The notes under the pieces: generated by a model
Database searches by the model: none
The model's input: the letters and a program-made list of their open reading frames with translations, nothing else
What the model was told of the DNA's origin: nothing
Position numbers and translations under genes: made by a program
In this document: in pieces, positions 54,624 to 64,000 of the stretch
How the letters are laid out: each line of letters begins with the position of its first letter
Numbering within the stretch: the first letter of the stretch is position 1
Origin: Buxus sempervirens
Taxonomy: Eukaryota > Streptophyta > Magnoliopsida > Buxales > Buxaceae
DNA: 64,000 nt
Assembly (NCBI GenBank): GCA_947561395.2
Contig: OX387194.1
Location: 22,058,048-22,122,047, forward strand
Direction: 5' to 3'

Positions 54624-54628
54624 ATTTC

Positions 54629-55789
54629 CACTATAAATGTTAGTTTTTTTTGGTTTCTTTTTCTTTCCCTGCTTTTTGTTGGGTGGAGGAAGAGATAAAG
54701 GGGTTGGGGGATGGTGTTGGGGTTTGTTTTATGAGAAGTAATTGATTTTGGGATTTAACAAAAAAGGGGGAGATAAAATCATAGACCTCTCCCCTCGCTT
54801 TCTCCCTCTCTCTCTACAAGAGAGTGACTTTCTTCTGTAAAAGAAAGGGGAAGTAGCAACCAGAGGAGAGGGAAGCACAAACAGATCTAACAGTAAAAAA
54901 GGAAAAATAGATAGGGATTTTGTTTAGGAAGAGATGTCTGGGAAAAGAAAAATAGAAGAAGGAATATTTGGAAGAAAGAAGTATTGCAGAGATTTGATTT
55001 TCTGAGAGAAGTGGAGGGGTCTCTGTTTTTGGGAGCAGAAGTATGCCTCAACCTGGGAAAGTTTCTATAGAACATTGAAGGAAGGTTGATGGGATCCGCA
55101 AACCACCCAGGAACATGAGAGAGCTTGCAAAGACTATAGAGTGCTCCACCGTGGGACAGGAGCTCCATTACTTGGGAAATCTTGAGCAACATTTCAGCAG
55201 ACAAAAGCAGGAGCGTTTAATGAGAGAAGAGAGAAGATTGAATATGGGAGAACAATAAGAAGCTGTGGGAGACGTTATGACAATATTCAGCTAGGAATTT
55301 GAGAGTAAAAAAAAATGAGAAAGGAAACATAAAGGACATGAGCTAATAGGCTGCATTACCAGCAGACCATAACAGGGTCTATGTCCAAAAAAAAAAAAAA
55401 AAGTGCACTTGCAGCGTAGGAAGAAGAAGAAGAAAGGAGTGTTGGAACAGGGTATTATTGACAGATAATGCAAACTTAATTGCTGACTCAAAACCTGGAA
55501 AACATAACTGAACAGAATGAAACAGCAATTAAACAAAGTATGAGTTGCAGAATTTTCAGATGTTAAATCATAGAAAATCAGAACATGAAAGGGAATAGCA
55601 AACTAACACAAAGAAGACAGTGGATGAGGTATTAAATCAGATGAAATGCTAGGATAGCCACAACAAACTAAAATGAAATTCTAAGTTATCAATCAGAAAT
55701 TTGAACGATGAGTAAAAGGAAAGAACTTATCGGTAGGAGACCAAGATGAGGCTTGAAAACCTCTGTGCTTAAAGGGATTAGCACTTGCT
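54629..55789. other. Unassigned interval between Copia-2 and Copia-3
   Basis: No supported gene. It has pyrimidine-rich tracts (around 54785-54840), an A-run near 55387 and ORFs without domains on both strands. The 3' LTR of Copia-3 would be expected in the right part, but I could not recognise it without a second copy. Confidence 0.5.
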
Positions 55790-56432
55790 ATTGGAACTAT
55801 TCCTCAGTGCATGGGTTACGATGCCTTCCCATCCAGCATTTCACAGACCTCTCCAATAAACCGCACAATAATATTGTGCTCGAGGGACCCGTTAGCAGTG
55901 TCACTCATTGTTGCAGCAAGAAGAAGTTTCCACCCATTAGCAATAGATCTACTAAATTTCCACCTGACCTCACATATGTCAATGCAATTACTCCATCATT
56001 GAGCAATTGTCAAAACATGTTATGCCTCAATCTAATATGTTTCTTTTTACCACTATAAATCTTATTCTGGGCTTTAGCTATTGCTGCCTAGCTATCATAC
56101 AAAATAGTAAAAGGAGGTACAAGTCTTATCCATAAAGGGATATCATGCAGAAGGTTTCTCAACCACTCTGCCTATCCACCAGCTGGCTCTAAGGCTACAA
56201 ATTCAAATTCCATGGTGGATTTCGCATTACAAGATTGTTTACATAATTTCCATGAAATAACCCTACCCCATAAAGAAAAAACATAGCCACTAGTTGAGTT
56301 AGACTCATCGTGCCCAGTCACCCAGTTGGCAATGCAATAGCCCTCCAAAACAGTAGGATAGCTTGAGTAATACAATTCATAATGTCATGTACCCTTTAGG
56401 TACCTCAACATCCTAACTAATGCACTCCAGTG
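55790..56432 (-). pseudogene. Copia-3 RNase H, C-terminal part
   Basis: Reads VLEGYCIANWVTGHDESNST, SGYVFSLWGRVISWKLCKQ and STMEFEFVALEPAG, then NLLHDIPLWIRLVPPFTILY and KKKHIRLRH, all Copia RNase H landmarks, followed by a degenerate tail to RHRNPCTE near 55800. Asp is replaced by Ile in the GYC(D)ANW motif, and several stops are present. Confidence 0.85.
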
Positions 56433-56613
56433 CAAGGTTTAAAAACTCCGTATTGGGTTGGGTATCGACCCAGCCCGATAGCCGATACTAAGAAGTATCG
56501 TTCGATAATTCCAGTAAAATAGCTTTTATTAGGCCAATACTCGGTATCACCTCAAGCCGATACTGAGTCGTATCGGCCAATACTTTTGGATATCGGTCGG
56601 TACATAAAACCTT
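56433..56613. mobile_element. MITE of about 180 bp in Copia-3
   Basis: Ends (C)AAGGTTTAAAAACTCCG and (inverted) AAGGTTTTATGTACC, flanked by ACTCCAGTG (56424-56432) and ACTCCAATG (56614-56622), a 9-bp duplication with one difference. The interior is made of repeated ATCGGC/GCCGATAC/GTATCGG words. A 9-bp duplication suggests a Mutator-like parent. Confidence 0.8.
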
Positions 56614-57063
56614 ACTCCAATGCTCATAGTTGGGACAATGTGTGTATCTACTCAATCTTTTTACTGCAAAAGCAATATCAGGCCTGATGCAGTACATCAA
56701 ATACATTAAGGAACCAATCATTCTAGCATACTCTATTTGTGAGACACTCTCACCAGTGTTCTTCCTTAGATGTATGCTAGCATCATTAGGTGAGGACAAA
56801 GGATCAAAGTCAAAATGTCCAAACTTCCTTGAGATTTTCTCTACATAGTGTGATTAGGTTAATGTGATACTACCTGACTCCCTAATGATCTTGATGCTTA
56901 AAATAACATCAGCTTCTCCAAAATCCTTTATATCGAATTTAGAAGAAAGAAACAACTTAGTATGGGTTATTGTTTCTAAATTAGTACCCATAATAAGCAT
57001 ATCATTTACATACAAGCATATAATTACATCAGTATTATCAATAAATTTCGAATACACACATCT
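56614..57063 (-). pseudogene. Copia-3 reverse transcriptase, C-terminal part
   Basis: Contains KFIDNTDVIICLYVNDMLIM, with YVND for YVDD at the catalytic site, then SSKFDIKDFGEADVILSIKI and, after a frame change, YARMIGSLMYLMYCIRPDIA. It connects at 57058-57063 (one copy of the ACATCT duplication) to the part beyond the RTE insertion. Confidence 0.88.
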
Positions 57064-57645
57064 ATAAAAAAGATGGAGAAATTGATGAAGATGTTGCACA
57101 TAGGACTAGAGTTGGTCAGCTTAAGTGGAGGGGTGCTTTTAGGATTTTGTATGATAAGTGTGTTCTACTTAAATTAAAGGTCAAATTTTATAAGACAGCA
57201 ATTGGATTAGTTAGGTTATATGGTGCAGAATGTTGGGCAACAAAGAATCAACATGTTCAGAAGATGAATGTTACCGAGATGAGGATGCTAAGATGGACTT
57301 GTCGCAAAACTAAGAAAGACAAAATAAGAAATAAAGATATTCGAAACTAGTTAGGTACAGCATACATTAAAGATAAAATGGAGGAAAGTAGACTAAAGTG
57401 GTTTGGTCATATAAAGCGAAGACCTAGAAATGCATCTGTTAAACGTTATGAGAGTATGCAGATTGAAGGGCCTAAGTGAGCAAGAGGGAGACCTAAAAAG
57501 ACATAGATGGAGTCTATAAAACAAGATTTACAAAAAACATAAATTAACAAAAAATATGATTTCTGATAGAGTGGGATAGAGAGACAAGATTCGTATCGCC
57601 AAACCCCACTTTGATGGGAACTGGCTTATGATGATGATAATGATG
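57064..57645 (+). mobile_element. RTE-type LINE, 3' fragment, in Copia-3
   Basis: Plus strand, 582 bp, flanked by ACATCT (57058-57063 and 57646-57651). It encodes the C-terminus of an RTE-clade reverse transcriptase: FYKTAIGLVRLYGAECWATK, NQHVQKMNVTEMRMLRWTC, then (after stops) RLKWFGHIKRRP and ARGRPKKT. It ends with the TGATGATGATAATGATGA-like microsatellite tail typical of the clade instead of poly(A). Removing it rejoins Copia-3 RT in frame. Confidence 0.92.
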
Positions 57646-57651
57646 ACATCT

Positions 57652-58825
57652 CTCAGAATCATTTTATATGAAAACCATTTTTAACAAGGATGATATCAAA
57701 TTTCTTATGTCATTGTTTAGGTGCTTGTATTAAGCCATATAAGGATTTAGCCTACATACTTTATTCTCTTTATCCGGTACTATAAAAACTTCTGGTTGTT
57801 TCACATAAATGTCTTCTTCTAATTCACCATTTATAAAAGATAGTTTTTAAATCCATTTGGTGAATTATAAGGTTATTAATTGAAGCTAAGGCTATTAAAA
57901 TTCTAATAGTTGTAATTCTAGCTACTGGTGCATGTGTGTCAAAATAATCTACTTTTCGTTGACTAAATCTCTTAGCCACCAATCTAGCCTTATATTTATT
58001 TATAGAACCATCAGTTTTAAGTTTCTTTATAAAAATCCATTTGTAATCTATAGGTTTGTTTCTAGGTCACAAATCAACCATTCCCAATTATGATTGGTCA
58101 TAATGGAATCCAACTGACTATTAATGGCTTCTCTCCAGAATGCCACATCTGGAGAGGACATAGCCTCATCATAGGTCACAAGGCCACTATCAACGAAAAA
58201 AGTATAAAAGTCATCACCTAGGCTAGTGGCTTTCCTAGGTTTCTTAATTACTCTTAGTTCAATTTCAAGTTAAGGTTTTCCTCTTTAGGTTGGCTTGTAG
58301 AAGCCACATCTAAACCTATCACAAACTGTCTAAATGGAAAAATAGACTGAAAAAGTCTGCAACTCTTGACTCTATTATAGAATTAGCTAACATTATATTA
58401 TCATCCACAATTCTTAAAACAAGAAATCTGTAGGCAGCACTATGTTCAACATATCCTATAAAAGCACAATCAATGGTCTTAGGAACAATCCTCTTTTTTT
58501 TTTATTTCTGGAAGACCTACCTTAGGTCCTTAGCCAAGCAACCCCATACCCTAACATAGCTAAGGTTGGGAATATGCCATTTCCAAAGTTTATCAAGTTT
58601 CTTTCCAGTCTTCTTGTGAGGTATCCTATTTGTAATAAAACAAGCAAATAAGATTGTCTCCCCCCACAAGTTTGAGGGTGAACCAGAACCAATCAACATG
58701 GAGCTCATCTTCTCCTTTAAGGGTTCTGTTCTTCCTATCAGCCAATCCAATAGACTCTGGAGATTATGGAGCAATGACCTCATGGATTATGCCACTTTCC
58801 ACGCAATATTTCTAAAAGGGGTTCG
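57652..58825 (-). pseudogene. Copia-3 integrase C-terminus and RT N-terminal part
   Basis: From high to low coordinates: CVESGIIHEV, then a stop, then GLADRKNRTLKEKM (Asp where the catalytic Glu is expected), LIGSGSPSNLWGETILFACF, ITNRIPHKKTGKK, LSYVRVWGCLAK; then degraded linker and RT start (VDYFDTHAPVARITTIRILI, LASINNLIIHQMDLKT), ending at the RTE insertion. Numerous stops. Confidence 0.85.
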
Positions 58826-59190
58826 TGGTGCGAACACCAGAGTTGAGCACTACTAGAGTCACTTGGATACTTGGGTTAGGGAATTAATATTTGGGTTTAT
58901 TTAGCTAGTACTTGAGTTAGGGAGTTAATATTTGGGTCAATATAGCTAGTACTTGTGTTATCTTGTAATTTCCGTTATTTTTGGGTTTTTCTGGTAATTT
59001 ATGTTTGGGTCTTAGGCTATAAAAGCCTAAATTTTGTAAGAGAATGGAACTTTGAAGAATATTGAATCGATTGTTTTCCTCCAGCACCTCTTCGTCTTCT
59101 CTCTTCTTCTTTTTCTTGGCTTTTCTTCTTCTTCTTCATTCTTCTCTACTTTCTTCTTCTTTTTTGGCTTCTTATTATTGTGCTACATCA
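58826..59190 (+). mobile_element. Solo LTR of 365 bp in Copia-3 integrase
   Basis: TGGTGCGAACACC...GTGCTACATCA, flanked by perfect GTTCG duplications (58821-58825 and 59191-59195). Plus-strand TATAAAAG near 59024 and a TTCTTCTT-rich leader indicate orientation. It contains a duplicated segment TACTTG(A/T)GTTAGGGAGTTAATATTTGGGT-like (about 58878-58945). No internal genes. Confidence 0.88.
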
Positions 59191-59195
59191 GTTCG

Positions 59196-59589
59196 AGTCA
59201 TACTCTCCTCCCTATTAGTCCTAAGTCTTTTAATTTTTTTTATGAAGCTGGTTTTTTTATCTCTAATTTATGTTTTATAAATGCTTCTTTAGCTTCATCT
59301 TTTACTCTTTAGTAGATAAACCTTAGTATATCAATTGAAGTCATTTATGAAGGCAATGTAATATTTCTTACCACCTCTAGACATCGTATTTTTCATATCA
59401 ACTAGGTCACTATGAATAAGGCTTAGGTATTCAGTTTCTCTAGTTACTGATTTGAGATTTATTAGTAAACTTTGCTTGCTTTTAAGCAAAATTCACATTT
59501 ATCAAAATTATAATTTTGATATATTTTTAATTAAGCTTACACTATGCATTCATTAACATATGCAATATTTGTATGACCTAATCTAGCAT
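59196..59589 (-). pseudogene. Copia-3 integrase N-terminal part
   Basis: Reads HARLGHTNIAYVNECIV (pre-integrase), then LSLIHSDLVDMKNTMSRGGK and KYYIAFINDFN (catalytic Asp replaced by Asn), KVYLLKSKDEAKEAFIKHK. It breaks near 59195 at the solo LTR. Confidence 0.85.
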
Positions 59590-60063
59590 TGTAACGACCA
59601 AACCCAACGAGGTATTATCCGTTTTGGACCTTAGCCAGCACGGTTTTGTCCTCAAAAGGCACCTCACTAATAGAGTATTCTTCCTGACCCTTATACCTTA
59701 CCAGGCATTAATACGTTTCCGATGCGAGATTGGGATGTCATAATCTCCCCCCCCCCCTTTCAGGGCTGCACATCCCCATGTAGTGGCCACCTAAAAGCAT
59801 GCTAGCACCTCATGGGCCCGCCCTCGTTGGTCCAACCACCCCTATGGGCAACTCTAGGACCCACATTAGCAGAACGGGCTACTGGACCCAGATATAGCTC
59901 CGAACCATTTGTAACGACCCAACCCAGTGAGGTATTGTCCGCTTTGAGCCTTAGCTCGCACGGTTTTGTTCTCAAAAGGCATCTCGCTAGTTAAAGTGTT
60001 CTCCTTGATTCTTATACCTTACTGGGCATTCATCTGTTTCCGATGTGGGATCGGGATGTCACA
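59590..60063 (+). mobile_element. TRIM-like element with two terminal direct repeats of about 154 bp
   Basis: Direct repeats 59590-59742 and 59910-60063 both begin TGTAACGACC and end GGGATGTCA(T/C)A, separated by 167 bp that include a poly-C run. It interrupts Copia-3 between the Leu-Trp and the His-Ala-Arg-Leu-Gly-His of pre-integrase. An AGCA word occurs at both borders (59585-59588, 60063-60066), but a clean 5-bp duplication is not seen. No coding capacity. Orientation is nominal. Confidence 0.7.
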
Positions 60064-60259
60064 GCAAGCCATAAAGAAATAGAATCCATATAAGCAGAAC
60101 TCAAAACTTCATTAATTTCATAAAAAATGTTCAGTACAAATAAACCATGGTTACAATAACCATTTCCCAAGAAAACCCCATCTTAGACAGAATTAATTTG
60201 TCCCATTCAAATACTAATCTAATTTCAGCTTTGTTCAATAGGTATCCCAACATTAGATT
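60064..60259 (-). pseudogene. Copia-3 region between protease and integrase
   Basis: Reads LLNKAEIRLVFEWDKLILSK, GYCNHGLFVLNI and SSAYMDSISLW, the linker before the pre-integrase domain in Tork-like Copia elements. It ends at the LTR D target duplication AGATT. Confidence 0.75.
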
Positions 60260-63018
60260 TGTGAAACCCCATCCCAATATCCCTAGCACATCCTAATCAG
60301 TGAGTTTGATGTGTAGGTGAAGCTGGAGAAGCCAAAGCCTAAAGCCAGTCAAAGTGGCTAAGCCCCAGCTCGTCAATAGGCCAAGGAGATGAGTAATCCT
60401 TAGATCCTTGAATAAGATTTTTTTTTTAATTATTGTGAGATGAACAAGTTTAAAGAGTTAAGTGTTGGTTGGTATTGTGCAATGTAGGAGGAGAGAGTGG
60501 CAAAATTGTAAAAATTGATGTCTTGTGGAGAAGATTTATTTAAGTGAAGAAAAACAAAGGGGAAAAATGCCATTCACGACCAACCCCTTTCCCTAACCCT
60601 TTCCTCTCTTCTCTTGCTCTCCCATTCTCCCATTTCTTCTTCATCTTCACCCCATTTCGTCCCCATTCATTTCTAAACTCATTGGAGGAAGTTGCTTGCA
60701 AGAAAAGAAAGAAGAACACCAAAGAAAGCCATTTTCGTTTGGGGGTTTGCTTGGTGAGATTGTGGGAAAATCACCAAGGAGCACATCAAGAGCTGTTCGT
60801 GGCTTGCATTGGAGGCTAAACAACATGCTTAAGAGATTGCAAGAGGTAAGCAATACCACCCCAACCCTTTTTTCACGATTTCGGCCATTTTCGTATGTTT
60901 AGATGAATGTTAGGGTTGAGATGTGAAAACAAGTTATAGGCCAAATGGGAGGGATTTCTTTGAGGGTTTGTTGGTAGTAGATAACTATACATGCTAGGAG
61001 TAAATTAGAGACCAAAAACATTAGGAATGAATGAGATTTGAGAAAATCAAAATCCCCAAAAGTTCGGATTTCGCGAACTGTCAAAAACCCAGTCACCCGC
61101 GATGCCGCTCGAGCGAGGTATCGGGCACCTCTTTTTGAACTAGTTTTAAGGCATGGCCGCTCAAGCGACTATTCTAGCGACTTGTCTGAACAAAAGAACC
61201 TGAGAGCAAATTATGGCCGCTCGAAGCAGGCTCAAGCGACCTATCGAGCGCCCTTACCAGATTTTCACAATTTTGAGTTTTTAGCCCAGATTGAACTACC
61301 CTTTGTTTTTATTCAAATCCAATCTATGTATAAATGAGAGTTAGGTGTCTAGGAGGTGTTCCAACTGGAAGTATCTCAAAATTCCAAATAACAAGGATTT
61401 TGGGTACGTTTTGCCAAAGAAGGTCTTAGAAAGAGTTTGTCCCAGATTACTATAGAAATAGGATAACTTGATTCCACCACTTCAAACACTTTCCAAATAA
61501 CCCTTAGAAGTAGAAATTAAGAACCAAAACCAAGTTGTTCAAGTATCAAAAGAGTTGGGGCATAGGTTGCCCAAATGAATCATGAAAGGTAGAGAATTTA
61601 TGAAAACCAAACCTTTACCATTGACCATCAATGTGAGTACACCACCCATGACCTGATGGGCTTCGGCCTGGTATTTTACACATAGTATGAAGGGCATTGG
61701 CCCGTATTACATTTGCACTACATCAAGGGCTTTGGCCCGTTATTTGTAATACGCGATGAAAAGGGCAGTGGCCCAGGGATATTGACACTATGAATAAGAG
61801 GACAGTGGCCCCGATGACATTGAGATATATTGAACAGAAGGCTTGGCCCAAGATTGACTCGGGTAAGGCCATGGGCTACCCTTGAGCATTTTCCATGCAA
61901 GTGTGCATGAGGTATTGATATGAGAAATTGACCAGTAAGTCTTGGTGGGTTGTGAGCGGTTCATCTCAATTGGGGTAGTGGACCATTGTTCCTCCCAACT
62001 TAGAGATAAAGAACTAGCATCCTCCACGCAAGCTTGGATATTTGAGATGTTACATTTTTGTTCTTCACTGTTATACTTTGTGAATTTGATAAATAAACAC
62101 ATCGGCATAATGAACCCTTAAGGTATGGATCCATAGACTTAAATAGGGTTGTTTGTATATATATGCCATAGCCAATTGTTATTGTTACTGTTACTGCTCT
62201 ATTGTGATATCATCCCGGCACCAACAACATCGGTGGCCGATGCCCATTTGTTACGGGGAATCGGCAATGGATGCCTGTACGTCAAGGGGAATTAGCATAT
62301 AGATGCCTACGTCAAGGGGAATCGACGTAGATGCCTAGCCACCACGAGGAATCGGTGAAGCTAGATGGGGCCATGTGTAGTATATATAAACATACTAGAT
62401 AACAAGTGATAATATTGAATACATGATTGATATTAAATGGATTATCTGTACACTGAGGCACATACATGCACTATTGTATGACACCAAGATGCCGTGGATT
62501 TTGTAGTATTAGAACTACTCGCATGCCATGGTTTTATCGATAGATATTTGCATCAACTGTATTTTCACCGATTCATGCATGTGTTGCTTACTGAGACATT
62601 TGTCTCACAGTTGCTTCTTATCTCATTTTTCAGATCCATCGACGTCCACTGTGAAGGACTGGGCTGGGGATAGAGGCAAGGAAAAGGCCATCGGGTACAG
62701 AGAGGAAGACTATTATATGCCTTAGGATTTTTATTCTGTCATACCTGTATAGTTTTGGATTGTAAAACCTATACATTGAGAGGAGTGATTAGTTACCCAA
62801 TATTTTGTAACCAACTTTCATGTTTTATTTAATTCCAAATATATATATATATATATATGAACAAACTTTTGATATGCACATGTATAAACTGTTTGCACTT
62901 GCACTTGTATAGAAAAAGTTTTTAATTCTTTCGTGTTTTATCAAATATCATGACCCACCTGCCACGGTCCGGGACGGGTTGTGCCTTGGAGGGGCAAACC
63001 TGGTTTCGGGTCATGACA
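60260..63018 (+). mobile_element. Solo LTR D (Gypsy-type), 2,759 bp, in Copia-3
   Basis: TGTGAAACCCCATCCC...TCGGGTCATGACA, flanked by perfect AGATT duplications (60255-60259 and 63019-63023). A donor-like CAAGAG|GTAAGC lies at 60846, a CGCTCGAGCG-containing GC island at 61090-61255 and the hairpin-acceptor module at 62592-62633, giving a possible 1,788-nt intron. It also has repeated GGGC(TT)TGGCCC-type words around 61650-61850 and a (TA)n run near 62839-62858. No retrotransposon genes; the ORF at 61038-61337 crosses the GC island and has no domain. Confidence 0.92.
62592..62633 (+). other. Hairpin plus 3' splice-acceptor-like module in LTR D
   Basis: TGAGACATTTGTCTCA (62592-62607), a perfect 6-bp stem with a C-G pair where A2 has T-A; CTCACAG overlaps the 3' arm. 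TTCTTATCTCATTTTTCAG ends at 62633, 26 nt after the stem. Confidence 0.65.
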
Positions 63019-63045
63019 AGATTCCTTCTGATGCCCAGTACATAC
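63019..63045 (-). pseudogene. Copia-3 remnant between LTR D and LTR C4
   Basis: Twenty-seven bases, including one AGATT copy, that continue Copia-3 beyond LTR D. They are too short to assign a domain. Confidence 0.4.
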
Positions 63046-63564
63046 TATAAGCACTCAATTTTTGCATCCCAGAAAAAATGCTGAGAAAACCCTAAAAGAC
63101 AAGACCAAACCCTCAACTAAAAATTTGTCTTTTGCCAAAAGTTGAATTGGCTAGTAACCTTTATATCGTTGAAAAAAAGACTTCAAGACGGTTCCAACGC
63201 AATTGTGTTTGTGGGAATCGGAGTCCGGATGAAATAGTTATGGTCAAAACAGTTTCAGTGGCAGTATTGTAAAATTGTGCAAAAAGTGTGCCACATGGCA
63301 AGAATGCGAGTTGTGCACACTTGCCATGCGACAAACTAAAACAAAGTCAAAAAAGACATAAGAAAAATGTTGAAAAGACAAACAATAAAAAATTTAAAAT
63401 ATCTTGAATAAACTATTCAACAAAATCTTTAAAAATCAAAGAAAATCTTTAAGAATCAAATCAAAATCTCCTATCACCGTTCACATTGCAAAAAAAAAAG
63501 CAAAATCAGCATAAAAATCATCAAATCTCATCCAAAATCACACAAAATCGATTTGACAGGATTT

Positions 63565-63805
63565 GCATTGCAACATATTGCAAATACGGTGCAAAACATG
63601 TTGCACCATATTGCAAATATGATGCAATGTCCCATCACGATCTTACCTATTCCCAAACAAATCCCGTAAAATCCGAAATTTGGATTTTTGAAAGGACAAG
63701 TTTTGCACCAGTACTTAAATTACGGTACTGAAGAAAAATCTTGCATACGTATTTCAAATACGATGCTGAAGGAAAATTAATAGCACCACACTTTAAGTAC
63801 GGTGC
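63565..63805. repeat. U3 hairpin array of C4
   Basis: Inverted repeats: GCACCATATTGCAAATATGATGC-type (about 63602-63624, imperfect), GCACCAGTACTTAAATTACGG..., GCATACGTATTTCAAATACG (from about 63743) and GCACCACACTTTAAGTACGG (from about 63782). Positions match the hairpin arrays of C0-C3, but the core differs. Confidence 0.7.
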
Positions 63806-63818
63806 AACTTTCCCAAGC

Positions 63819-63826
63819 TATAAAAG
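63819..63826 (+). promoter_or_regulatory. TATA box of LTR C4
   Basis: TATAAAAG just after the hairpin array. Confidence 0.65.
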
Positions 63827-64000
63827 CTCGATTTTTCCCATTTTTCAGGAGGGAATTCATTTTTCTTTGCTTTCTTCACTTGAGCTCCGGGACTTCTCAA
63901 GTTCCAGCACCTTCAAGCGTTTAAAGGTCCATCTAAACCTTCCCAAATCACTTAAAAAGCCTCCAAACTCTCCCAAATTTTTCAAAATCATCTTCTACCT

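Larger units (their letters stand above)
49550..54628 (+). mobile_element. Copia-2: full-length, mutated Copia retrotransposon
   Basis: Two 230-bp LTRs (49555-49784 and 54394-54623) flanked by a perfect 5-bp duplication ATTTC (49550-49554 and 54624-54628). Primer-binding site, gag, protease, integrase, RT, RNase H and a polypurine tract are in the Copia order. I counted nine substitutions between the LTRs by eye (about 4%). Many stops, at least one frameshift and two catalytic substitutions mean it cannot move on its own. It lies head-to-head with the ankyrin/PGG gene. Confidence 0.97.
55790..63045 (-). mobile_element. Copia-3: decayed Copia element with five or more nested insertions
   Basis: Minus-strand Copia pol fragments can be followed from pre-integrase (right) to the end of RNase H (left): 63045-63024, 60259-60064, 59589-59196, 58825-57652, 57057-56614 and 56432-55790. 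Between them lie LTR D, a TRIM-like element, a 365-bp solo LTR, an RTE LINE and a MITE, several with clean target duplications that rejoin the Copia frame. The upstream end is cut by LTR C4, so gag and the 5' LTR are missing. Confidence 0.85.
63046..64000 (+). mobile_element. C-family LTR, copy C4, partial
   Basis: Starts TATAAGCACTCAATTTTTGC, matching TGTAAGCACCTCATTTTTGC of C1/C2 with the terminal TG mutated to TA. The block at 63190-63240 (TTCCAACGCAATTGTGTTTG) matches the other C copies. Hairpins with TGCA-rich arms lie at about 63565-63805 and TATA at 63819-63826. It runs off the window. Confidence 0.75.

Noticed and set aside
54887-55204. 105-codon minus-strand ORF with a serine/leucine-rich start
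   Set aside because: No domain or splice support; low-complexity tail rich in Phe and Leu.
60544-60819. 91-codon ORF in LTR D
   Set aside because: Pyrimidine-rich leader of a solo LTR translated in several frames; no domain.

Overview
The window looks like nuclear DNA of a flowering plant with a repeat-rich genome, probably woody. The reasons are long nested stretches of Ty3/Gypsy and Ty1/Copia LTR retrotransposons, hAT and Tourist-like DNA elements, LINE fragments, and one plant-type ankyrin-repeat gene with a C-terminal PGG domain. There are no bacterial operons, no CRISPR arrays and no rRNA operon. I cannot name the species.

Layout. 1-8869: stacked long Gypsy-type LTRs on the minus strand (C0, E, B', A1, A2) with a Tat-type integrase remnant at 2868-3249. 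8870-10867: unclassified, with a degenerate repeat array. 10868-19829: a decayed SIRE-like Copia element (Copia-1, minus), split by a 2,790-bp solo LTR (A3) with a perfect 5-bp target duplication. 19830-31777: LTR C3, then a Gypsy element (X, minus) split between gag and zinc knuckle by solo LTR B, itself split by solo LTR C1. 31778-34554: LTR C2 and the tail of an L1-type LINE. 35089-48957: the only credible host gene, minus strand, an ankyrin/PGG membrane protein. Its 9.3-kb intron holds a 6.8-kb hAT fossil, which contains a Tourist-like element and a repeat with an antisense 5S-rRNA-like block. 49550-54628: a complete but mutated Copia element (Copia-2, plus) with 230-bp LTRs and a 5-bp target duplication. 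About 55790-63045: Copia-3 (minus), broken by a small MITE, an RTE LINE, two short LTR-type elements and a 2.76-kb solo LTR (D). 63046-64000: start of another C-family LTR (C4).

The most interesting signal is shared by seven long LTRs of at least four families (A1, A2, A3, B, B', X, D). Each carries, in the sense direction, a small hairpin whose 3' arm contains a CTCAC/CTCAT branch-site-like motif. The hairpin lies about 22-30 nt before a pyrimidine-rich (C/T)AG acceptor, which is followed by a loosely shared exon-like motif (clear in five, weaker in A2, absent in D). Five of the LTRs (A2, A3, B', D and E; weakly B) also show a splice-donor-like sequence 265-430 nt after the TATA box where one is visible, and all six have a GC-rich palindromic island 240-640 nt further on. 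This suggests that these LTRs contain an intron with a structured 3' end. The C-family LTRs instead carry arrays of perfect hairpins just upstream of the TATA box, with a different core in each copy.

The ankyrin/PGG gene appears intact at its ends and in its domain sequence. All transposon genes seen carry stops, frameshifts or lost catalytic residues.
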